A DNA stretch of 11,022 nucleotides. Origin: Allobutyricicoccus pentlandensis. Its GTDB lineage: Bacteria; Bacillota; Clostridia; Oscillospirales; QAMX01. Numbering within the stretch: the first letter of the stretch is position 1; every line of letters begins with the position of its first letter. Under the pieces are notes generated by a model, which saw only the letters and a program-made list of their open reading frames with translations, ran no database searches and was not told where the DNA came from. The translations under genes were made by a program, and so were the position numbers. The DNA lies in contig CAJFPH010000141.1 in the NCBI GenBank assembly GCA_904398645.1, positions 1 through 11,022 of the forward strand, read 5' to 3'. Below, one piece after another: positions 1 to 5,848 of this stretch.

Positions 1-48
1 CAAAGGAATGTGCGCCGGACCGTTTTGCGGGTCTCTGCTTTTGGAATG

Positions 49-2913
49 TCAGCTGAAATAGGAGAGGATCCCCTGTGCCAGCGCATCTGTGACGGCCTCG
101 CGCCAGGCGCTGTCCGTCAGATTTTCAAAATCGTGCGGGTTGGACATAAATGCCGTTTCAAAAAGAACCGCCGGACACCAGCCTCCCCGGCAGACATAGA
201 GATTCTGCTCATGCAGGCCGCGCTCCGCTCCGGACATTTGCGCCAGGACGGTTTGAAAGAGTTCTGACGCAGCGTCCTGAGAGAGCGGCTCGCGGTAGTA
301 AACAGAGAATCCCTCAACCGACGTCATGTCGGCATCTGAAGAGAGATTGTTGCAGTGAATGGAGAGAAAAAGATCCGGACGCGCGGCGCGGGAAATGGCG
401 ACACGCGCTTCAAGCGAAACGTCAATATCCTCTGTACGCGTTTCTATTACTGTTGCACCGAGCCCGCGTAGTTTTTCCGCCAGAGCGGAGGCAAGCGCAA
501 GATTCGCCTCTTTTTCGGGATATGCGGAACCCAGCAGACCGAGCGTCCCGGAGGCCGGACCTCCGTGGCCCGCGTCAATGACGATGGTGTGCGCCAAGAG
601 CGGATAGGCGCCATCGGATGCCGTTCGTTTTTCCCGGGCAATCAGCGCCACCCCATTTTTTGTCGTTTCCGTGTAAACGCCGCCGAGAGCGGCATCCTCG
701 CGCAGGGTCAGTTGATAGACGGCGCAGCCATCCTGCGTAAATGAAACACAATCGGAAAACATGGAACCGGCTCGAAGCTGAAGCGCCGGCGCGTTTTCCG
801 CCGGGGAGACACGGACGGTGACGGTTCGTTCTTCTGCGTCATACGACGCGTAAGCGGCGGCGCCGGTGTTTTTATGAAAGGAAATTTGCTCGAAACCCTC
901 GTAAATCGTATGGCGAACGCGGGTTACGGTATGATCGGAAATCGTACCCTGCCGGACCGTGACATCGCCGGCACTGACCCAGTAGCCGGACGTGAGTTTT
1001 AAAAATGTACCGCTTATGTAGTCGACATTGTCCGACATGCCGGCTGCATATTCATTGATACAGCCGCCGGAAGACGAGGCGTTTTCGTAGGCGTAAACGG
1101 TCTCTCCCATCTCTACCATGAGCGTCTCTCCGTCCCGAACGAGGTAAAGATGTCCCGATGCGGTCACGCGCTGACGTACATCCCGCCAGCGCATGGTGTA
1201 AACCGGGGCGCCCAAGTCGTCGATACCGCTGCTTTTGCCCGGCAGCGTTACGACTGCCCGGAATACGGTGGTATCGGCAGAACTGTCCTGCGAGGAGGGG
1301 TAACGGTCCGGATAGAGCACATACGTACGTCCGCCAAATTCGGCTTTTACCGAAGCGCCGACGGGCGCCGTGCAGCGCAGTTCAATATTATATCCGGGCG
1401 GGGAATAATAGTCGGATGTGGGGAATGCGGACGTTATGCTGCCCGCCGCGCTGTAATCCGGAAGCTGTGCGACACGCGTGATGGTCCGGCGCACACTCAC
1501 CCCGTTTTGGGTGAATACAAAGACGTTGGGTCCATAATCAAGTGTAACGTATGTTCCAAAAAAGCCGCTTTCGGAAACGTCCTCCACGGGCGTGCCGTTG
1601 CACAGGAGTTCATGGCCAACTGCGGACGTACCGCCGATATAATAGGAAGAGAGGTCCGTCGTAAGATCCCGCTCCGGCAGGCAGACGGCGAGCGGATAGG
1701 ATACGTGACTGGCAAACCATGCGCCGACCGCCTCTGCCAGCGGCGCGTTGCCGGCGAGGCTGCCGTAACGGAACAATATCACGCCGTCGACGCCGGCCGT
1801 TTCGCGGTTGAGCTCGAGCTGTCGCAGAATTTCATCGTATCCCTGCCAGGCCTCGTCTTCCCCCTCGCCGTCGACCCTATAGGCGGCCATGCCGATATAG
1901 AGCCGGACGGAAGAATCCCGGCAAAGCGCCGACCACCAGGAGACAAGTTCCGCATAGTCTGCACGGGCATGTCCGATATGCCAGTAAATCTGTGGGCAGA
2001 TATAGTCAAGCATGGCCTCTTCTACCCAAAGCCGTGTGTCCGCATAGTGCTGCGTATACGCTTCACCGCCGGAGGTGGCGCTGCCACGGCTGTCTGTAGA
2101 GCTGTTAGCCCAAATGCCGGCGGGGCTGACGCCGAATACGGCGTCCGGATATTCGCTTACGGCGTCATGAAGGTCACGGATGAGCATGTTTACGTTTTCA
2201 CGCCGCCAGTCGGCCAGATCACGGCCTTCGCCGTAGACAGCGTAGGATGCGGCGTCGTCAAAATCCTGCCCCGGATAAAAGTAATCGTCGAGATGAATGC
2301 CGTCGACGTCGTAATTCTCAAGGATTTCACGGATTCCATTTGTGACAAGCGCCCGTACTTCGGGCAGCGCGGGATCAAAATAGTAATCGCTGCCATATTT
2401 CACGACCCATTCGGGATGTTCCCGGGCGGGGGATCCCTCTGGAAGCTGGTCGAGCGTTTCGATTTCGTGATCTGAGGTATTTTTTGTAACGCGATAGGGA
2501 TTGATCCAGGCATGCAGTTCAAGGCCGCGCGCATGCGCGGCCTCAACCCAATAGGCGAGCGGGTCGAAACCGTCGGACGGCGCCTTTCCGGCCTCGCCTG
2601 TCAGATAATATGACCAGGGAAAAATGTCCGAGGGATAGATTGCGTCCGCCGATGGGCGCACCTGCAAGATCACGGCGTTAAAGCCCATTGCAGCGGCGCC
2701 GTCGAGGATTTCGTCGGCCATACGGGCAAGTTCGGCTGCGTCGGGCGTGGGAGAGGCGGGATAGTCAAGATTTAAAACGGTTGAAACCCACACGGCGCGA
2801 AACTCTCCGCTGTTCTGAGGTTGTCCGACCGCCTGTGCCCGCGCCGTATTCGCAGGAAAAAGCAGGCAGAAGAGAAAAAGCAGGCAGCATAATTTTCGCA
2901 AGCCGTATTTCAT
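49..2913 (-). CDS. Secreted GHL10 glycosidase-like / N-acetylmuramoyl-L-alanine amidase fusion
   Basis: This 954-aa protein is predicted to be secreted and to act on the cell envelope. Residues 1-26 form a signal peptide (KYGLRK, a Leu/Cys/Phe-rich core, then ARA before Gln27). Residues about 37-400 match the GHL10 (DUF187, YngK-like) TIM barrel: FRAVWVST, VILQVRPSADAIYPS, AWINPYRV and DGIHLDDYFYP (Asp209/Asp210). Residues 400-770 look like beta-rich linker domains. Residues about 777-954 are an Amidase_3 zinc amidase: IDAGHGG (His783), KEANL (Glu802), SIHCNN (His853) and LFETAFMSNP (Glu919) supply the expected metal ligands and catalytic glutamate. Such amidases cut the bond between MurNAc and the stem peptide; the GHL10 substrate is unknown. 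I chose the ATG at 2913 because it directly precedes the signal peptide and an AAGGA lies upstream (spacing of 12 is long). In-frame ATGs at 2940 and 3075 add a basic stretch, lack a ribosome site, and the latter overlaps the DUF951 gene. Confidence 0.9.
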   Translation of the reverse strand: MKYGLRKLCCLLFLFCLLFPANTARAQAVGQPQNSGEFRAVWVSTVLNLDYPASPTPDAAELARMADEILDGAAAMGFNAVILQVRPSADAIYPSDIFPWSYYLTGEAGKAPSDGFDPLAYWVEAAHARGLELHAWINPYRVTKNTSDHEIETLDQLPEGSPAREHPEWVVKYGSDYYFDPALPEVRALVTNGIREILENYDVDGIHLDDYFYPGQDFDDAASYAVYGEGRDLADWRRENVNMLIRDLHDAVSEYPDAVFGVSPAGIWANSSTDSRGSATSGGEAYTQHYADTRLWVEEAMLDYICPQIYWHIGHARADYAELVSWWSALCRDSSVRLYIGMAAYRVDGEGEDEAWQGYDEILRQLELNRETAGVDGVILFRYGSLAGNAPLAEAVGAWFASHVSYPLAVCLPERDLTTDLSSYYIGGTSAVGHELLCNGTPVEDVSESGFFGTYVTLDYGPNVFVFTQNGVSVRRTITRVAQLPDYSAAGSITSAFPTSDYYSPPGYNIELRCTAPVGASVKAEFGGRTYVLYPDRYPSSQDSSADTTVFRAVVTLPGKSSGIDDLGAPVYTMRWRDVRQRVTASGHLYLVRDGETLMVEMGETVYAYENASSSGGCINEYAAGMSDNVDYISGTFLKLTSGYWVSAGDVTVRQGTISDHTVTRVRHTIYEGFEQISFHKNTGAAAYASYDAEERTVTVRVSPAENAPALQLRAGSMFSDCVSFTQDGCAVYQLTLREDAALGGVYTETTKNGVALIAREKRTASDGAYPLLAHTIVIDAGHGGPASGTLGLLGSAYPEKEANLALASALAEKLRGLGATVIETRTEDIDVSLEARVAISRAARPDLFLSIHCNNLSSDADMTSVEGFSVYYREPLSQDAASELFQTVLAQMSGAERGLHEQNLYVCRGGWCPAVLFETAFMSNPHDFENLTDSAWREAVTDALAQGILSYFS

Positions 2914-3034
2914 AAGTTCAGACCATCCTTCTTTGTTCATTGCAAAAAATATATACGCGCCGGCCGCTCCGAATATGCGGCGCCGCCGTACGATAACGCG
3001 GCTGATACGGAACTGTTTTACGGGAACGCGCCGT

Positions 3035-3220
3035 TTATTCCTCTTCCCGAATGATTTTTTTAATGCGTTTTTCAATTTTGCGGCGCGGCACCATCACTTC
3101 ATGTCCGCAGGTTGTACAGCGAAGGCGAAAGTCCATGCCGACGCGCAGCACAAGCCATTGTTTTCCTCCGCAGGGATGTTCTTTCTTGAGTTCCAAAATA
3201 TCGTTGAGTCTGACGTCCAT
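3035..3220 (-). CDS. DUF951 small zinc-ribbon-like protein
   Basis: This 61-aa protein matches the DUF951 family of Firmicutes (YyzM-like), whose role is not established. The sequence runs MDVRLNDILELKKEHPCGG, then QWLVLRVGMDFRLRC, then CTTCGHEV and a basic tail (PRRKIEKRIKKI). One Cys in HPCGG and a CxxC pair (RCTTCGHE) suggest a metal or nucleic-acid binding fold; this is inference. The start at 3220 is supported by AGGTGG upstream and gives the family's usual length; an ATG further upstream would add about 31 unrelated residues. The gene lies 121 bp upstream of the amidase gene on the same strand and diverges from the 122-aa gene at 3285 with only 64 bp between them, so the two must share a control region. 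Confidence 0.88.
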   Translation of the reverse strand: MDVRLNDILELKKEHPCGGKQWLVLRVGMDFRLRCTTCGHEVMVPRRKIEKRIKKIIREEE

Positions 3221-3284
3221 TTTGCCACCACCTGTTGTCATGTTATCAAAAATCTCCGGGCATACTAGCACGGGAGGGATCGCA

Positions 3285-3653
3285 ATGAAAATCAGCGCCA
3301 TATTTGAAAGCACCGATCATGCCGAAATTGCGGCACGTCATGTTGGCGAAGCCGGCGTTGTCATCAAAAAACGCCACATTACGGATTTGACCAACCGCGG
3401 CTATGAACCGTCGCATTTGCCGACAGACGAATTTTATTTCCCGGCCGCCGCAGAATTTTATACCGGTATGGTGACGCCGGTAAACGTTATGATGCCGGGA
3501 ATGCCGTTTTATCCAATGGGCGGACACCTGGACAACCATATACCGTACTCCGGCGAGGCAAAGCTTGAGCTGGAAGTTGACGACAGCGAGGGTACCCGTG
3601 TCCGCGAAATGCTGCTTGGCATGCATGGTACAGGCATTCACAGCCATTCATAA
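3285..3653 (+). CDS. Conserved hypothetical protein, possibly GSP17M/YflT-like, with Met/His-rich segment
   Basis: This 122-aa protein has no certain function. The start at 3285 has GGAGGG seven bases upstream. The N-terminal part (MKISAIFESTDHAEIAARHV, then GVVIKKRHI) and the C-terminal part (KLELEVDD followed by GTRVREMLLGMHG) have the beta-alpha / beta-alpha rhythm of small ferredoxin-like proteins such as the GSP17M/YflT stress-protein domain. That resemblance is by eye only. Between them, residues 62-81 are rich in Met, Pro and Gly (MMPGMPFYPMGGH), and the tail ends in GMHGTGIHSHS. Methionine- and histidine-rich segments can bind metal, but nothing here proves it. There is no signal peptide or membrane segment, so it should be cytoplasmic. 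It diverges from the DUF951 gene; a set of hairpins ending in a T run follows it. Confidence 0.75.
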   Translation: MKISAIFESTDHAEIAARHVGEAGVVIKKRHITDLTNRGYEPSHLPTDEFYFPAAAEFYTGMVTPVNVMMPGMPFYPMGGHLDNHIPYSGEAKLELEVDDSEGTRVREMLLGMHGTGIHSHS

Positions 3654-3677
3654 AACGGCGAATGCCTGGAACGATTT

Positions 3678-3737
3678 GCAGGGGAAACGAAAATATGGGG
3701 TTTCCCCTGCCGGCGCAGGGAAAGCCGTCCCTTTTTT
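3678..3737 (+). terminator. Complex terminator with mutually exclusive hairpins
   Basis: Just downstream of the 122-aa gene, GCAGGGGAAA (3678-3687) pairs perfectly with TTTCCCCTGC (3701-3710). The same right arm can instead pair with GCAGGGAAA (3715-3723) around a CGGC loop, leaving one bulged C. A third short stem, AGGGA (3717-3721) with TCCCT (3728-3732), runs straight into TTTTTT (3732-3737). Only the third is placed as an intrinsic terminator. The likely role is to end transcription of the upstream gene; the alternative pairings are treated as a finding. Confidence 0.6.
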
Positions 3738-3837
3738 ATTGTAAAGCTTTATCCATCCTGATTCAAGTGCCGCAATTTTCCGTTTTCAGAAAAAGTTCGG
3801 CGGCTTCAGGACGGTTTTTAATTTTTGAAAAAAACTC

Positions 3838-3866
3838 TTGATTTTTGAAAATGCATATGCTATACT
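3838..3866 (+). promoter_or_regulatory. Promoter of tRNA-Arg
   Basis: The -35 box TTGATT (3838-3843) and -10 box TATACT (3861-3866) are separated by 17 bases. An 11-base direct repeat, ATTTTTGAAAA, occurs at 3821 and again at 3841, one copy on each side of the start of the -35 box with a 20-base period. The upstream A-tract could act as an UP element. Transcription should begin about 3873, leaving a leader of about 20 bases before the tRNA. Confidence 0.85.
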
Positions 3867-3894
3867 ATCTCTTGCCTTGAGAGAATGTATAGAT

Positions 3895-3971
3895 GCGCTT
3901 GTAGCTCAGCTGGATAGAGTGACTGGCTACGAACCAGTAGGTCAGGGGTTCGAGTCCCTTCAAGCGCGCCA
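3895..3971 (+). tRNA. tRNA-Arg (anticodon ACG)
   Basis: A complete cloverleaf can be folded by hand. The acceptor stem is GCGCTTG (3895-3901) with CAAGCGC (3961-3967). The D stem is GCTC/GAGT. The anticodon stem ACTGG/CCAGT encloses the loop CTACGAA, with anticodon ACG at 3929-3931. The T stem AGGGG/CCCTT encloses TTCGAGT. The discriminator is G3968 and the CCA end (3969-3971) is encoded. ACG reads CGN arginine codons after A34 is changed to inosine, a change made by TadA in bacteria. It is a single-gene unit with its own promoter and terminator. Confidence 0.97.
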
Positions 3972-3973
3972 GG

Positions 3974-4011
3974 AAAACCTCTTTTATCCCGACGGATAAA
4001 AGAGGTTTTTT
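3974..4011 (+). terminator. Intrinsic terminator of tRNA-Arg
   Basis: AAAACCTCTTTTATCC (3974-3989) pairs perfectly with GGATAAAAGAGGTTTT (3994-4009) around the loop CGAC. The U run (4006-4011) begins within the right arm. It begins three bases after the encoded CCA, so it must end the tRNA transcript. The A-tract on the left arm means it could also stop transcription from the other strand. Confidence 0.95.
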
Positions 4012-4096
4012 ATTTGACGTGCTATGCAGACTGGCAGTCCGAAGCGGTTGCCGGGGCGCATTTGCGTGTTGCCGGAAGAACGACCGACCAGGAAAA

Positions 4097-4105
4097 TGGT
4101 ATTAT
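4097..4105 (+). promoter_or_regulatory. Possible extended -10 promoter of the 509-aa gene
   Basis: TGGTATTAT (4097-4105) fits an extended -10 (TGnTATTAT). No acceptable -35 hexamer stands 16-18 bases upstream. Initiation near 4112 would leave a very short leader before the ribosome site GAGGTGA at 4116. The gene follows a strong terminator, so it needs a promoter somewhere in 4012-4115; this is the best candidate. Confidence 0.35.
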
Positions 4106-4129
4106 GCCAGACAGTGAGGTGATTTCCCA

Positions 4130-5659
4130 ATGTGTACGGCGTATGAACGGTTTGAAAAGCTGCATATCGACTTTTCCCCAATTGGCATAGAGCGGCGCGG
4201 CTGCGATGTTTCCTATTCCTGCACACCGAAAAACGCACGGATTATCGGCTATGCCGGTGTGAATGGCATCCACTATTGTACGATCCCGGAATTTGGAGAG
4301 ATGATTTTTGCCGTCAGTCCCATGAATTTTGGGGACTGTGTTCATCCCATTGCCCGAAATTTTGAAGACCTGCTGCGTTTGCTATTGTATTGCGTGGATA
4401 TGGCGGCTTTGGAGCAGTGCTACGCCTGGGACGAGGCGCAGTTTCAATCGTTTCTCAACGGCTGCCCGGCCACAGAAGAACAGCAGAATGTGCTGGATAC
4501 AATTCGCAGGGAGTTTGGTTTGGAACCCATGGAGGACGCCTTTGCTTATGTCAAAAAATTGCAGGCCGAATTTGATCTCTCTCAAATTTCCTATTCCGAA
4601 GACTGCCCGGATAGCAATGCCGGCGCTTCGGTTCTGCCTTCGGCGTGGAAGGTCACGTATGATGGCGGTTTTTGGCGCAATGAGGGCGAAGCGGGGATAG
4701 AAGTTCCCATTGGAAAGTCTTTCAGCTGGGGTGGGGAAAAGTGGCGCATCCCCGCTGTGTATCTCTGCGACAAAGGCCTGGTGGTTGACTATTTTATGGA
4801 AGCGGATCCGGTTCAGGTAAAAGCTTTCATTGATAAATGGGATCTGTTCCATGAAGACAGCTATTGCTTCACCAAGGAGCAGCAGGAACAGATCCGCAGG
4901 GAAAATCCGCTGGATGTCAGCTTCCATGGACAGATCAGGTATAATGGGGAGACGCTGGAGAGAGAACACGCCTGCGGGCTAACCTGGCTGCCGGAATTTT
5001 GCCTGCCGCAGGGCGATAAGTGCGAGACGGAAGGAAAGTGCATTTTGGATCATTACGGTTTGGATAACGGCAGAGCGTGGTCCATCCATCGAAGCGCCTA
5101 TCGCTGGGGTACTATGAAGGGGTCAGATCTGAAATCCCTGTCGGTACGGATGGAACGGGAGCGGGAAACGTTCACCGGGCAGCACTTTGCCACACCGGAT
5201 GTCGGCGAGAGCGTTTTGCTGCGCCATCCTTTGCATGAGAAGACCTATACGCTGACGGTCCAGGAACTGGAATGGTGGGAACTGCCCGCAGATGTTTTTC
5301 ACGATCCTTTTAAAGAGTACCCCACGCACCTTCTTTCTATGAGCTATACTCTGGAGCCGGGCCTTGACGGCTTGGGTTTTATGCTCCAGGACTGTTCCGA
5401 CGGAGATGAACCGCGGCGGATAACGTCCGATTCTCAAGAAGCTGTTTCTGCCGCGTGCGACAGTGCGGCTACAATCGGCGTCATTGGTGGCGCAGATGGT
5501 CCGACCGCCATCTTTGCAGGGCAGAACACGCCCAAATTCCACACCGCCTGTTCCTCTCTCTATTTTGACTCTGTGGGCAAAGTGGAGTGGCGCCCGGTCT
5601 TCTCGGAAAAAAGGATGGACGATCTTACGGTGCGGTTGATTTCATGGGGCGGTAAATAG
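4130..5659 (+). CDS. Unrecognised 509-aa protein containing an IGGADGPT motif
   Basis: I do not recognise this protein as a named family. The start at 4130 is the first in-frame ATG after a stop and has GAGGTGA seven bases upstream. The first 115 residues include GEMIFAVSPMNFGD, VHPIARNFEDLLRLLLYC and AWDEAQFQSFL, which loosely resemble SUKH/SMI1-type scaffolds; this is a weak impression. The middle and C-terminal parts are rich in Trp, Tyr, Cys and acidic residues and look like soluble beta-sheet domains. There is no signal peptide or membrane helix. Residues 449-463 read IGVIGGADGPTAIFA, a near copy of a conserved segment of the beta subunit of sodium-translocating decarboxylases (OadB/GcdB type), although the rest does not look like that membrane protein. 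It stands alone between the tRNA terminator and the promoter of the FAD oxidoreductase. Alternative explanations include an immunity or scaffold protein; function is open. Confidence 0.85.
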   Translation: MCTAYERFEKLHIDFSPIGIERRGCDVSYSCTPKNARIIGYAGVNGIHYCTIPEFGEMIFAVSPMNFGDCVHPIARNFEDLLRLLLYCVDMAALEQCYAWDEAQFQSFLNGCPATEEQQNVLDTIRREFGLEPMEDAFAYVKKLQAEFDLSQISYSEDCPDSNAGASVLPSAWKVTYDGGFWRNEGEAGIEVPIGKSFSWGGEKWRIPAVYLCDKGLVVDYFMEADPVQVKAFIDKWDLFHEDSYCFTKEQQEQIRRENPLDVSFHGQIRYNGETLEREHACGLTWLPEFCLPQGDKCETEGKCILDHYGLDNGRAWSIHRSAYRWGTMKGSDLKSLSVRMERERETFTGQHFATPDVGESVLLRHPLHEKTYTLTVQELEWWELPADVFHDPFKEYPTHLLSMSYTLEPGLDGLGFMLQDCSDGDEPRRITSDSQEAVSAACDSAATIGVIGGADGPTAIFAGQNTPKFHTACSSLYFDSVGKVEWRPVFSEKRMDDLTVRLISWGGK

Positions 5660-5689
5660 CTGCAAAAAAACGTTGGTTACACCCCCATT

Positions 5690-5711
5690 TGCACGTTTTC
5701 CCGCCCGTGCA
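5690..5711 (+). terminator. Possible weak hairpin after the 509-aa gene
   Basis: TGCACG (5690-5695) and CGTGCA (5706-5711) form perfect 6-bp arms around a 10-base loop, 30 bases after the stop codon. There is no T run, so intrinsic termination is doubtful. It may be only a 3' end protecting hairpin, or chance. Confidence 0.3.
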
Positions 5712-5751
5712 TCGTCTCTGTACGCTCGGACAAATGCCGGCAGATCTGCGA

Positions 5752-5780
5752 TTGCCGAATGGCGCAGGTTGTGATATAAT
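5752..5780 (+). promoter_or_regulatory. Promoter of the FAD oxidoreductase
   Basis: The -35 box TTGCCG (5752-5757) and perfect -10 box TATAAT (5775-5780) are 17 bases apart, and TG at 5772-5773 makes an extended -10. Transcription should start about 5787. This gives a leader of about 62 bases that contains a hairpin (5792-5818) before the GGAGGGG ribosome site. Confidence 0.8.
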
Positions 5781-5791
5781 AGAAAATAAAG

Positions 5792-5818
5792 TACCGCTTG
5801 CAGGTGGCAAGTCCGGTA
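5792..5818 (+). promoter_or_regulatory. Hairpin in the leader of the FAD oxidoreductase mRNA
   Basis: TACCG-CTTGC (5792-5801) pairs with GCAAG (5807-5811) and CGGTA (5814-5818), leaving a TC bulge and the loop AGGTG. The hairpin sits a few bases after the predicted transcription start and about 20 bases before the ribosome site. It could stabilise the mRNA or bind a protein. No known riboswitch consensus was recognised. Confidence 0.5.
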
Positions 5819-5848
5819 TGATTGGAAAAGAAAATTTGGAGGGGAAAC

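Noticed and set aside
1..48. Possible end of a further gene or terminator at the left edge
   Set aside because: The 48 bases beyond the amidase stop show no stem with a T run and no recognisable coding end; too short to call.
1150..2475. A 441-codon open frame on the plus strand
   Set aside because: It lies wholly antisense to the GHL10-amidase gene, which has strong domain matches. Its protein has no recognisable motif and it arises from GC-rich codon structure.
3895..4130. tRNA-Arg as an attachment site for an integrated element
   Set aside because: No integrase and no second copy of the tRNA 3' end (GGGGTTCGAGTCCCTT) were seen elsewhere in the window, and neighbouring genes do not look like a mobile island.
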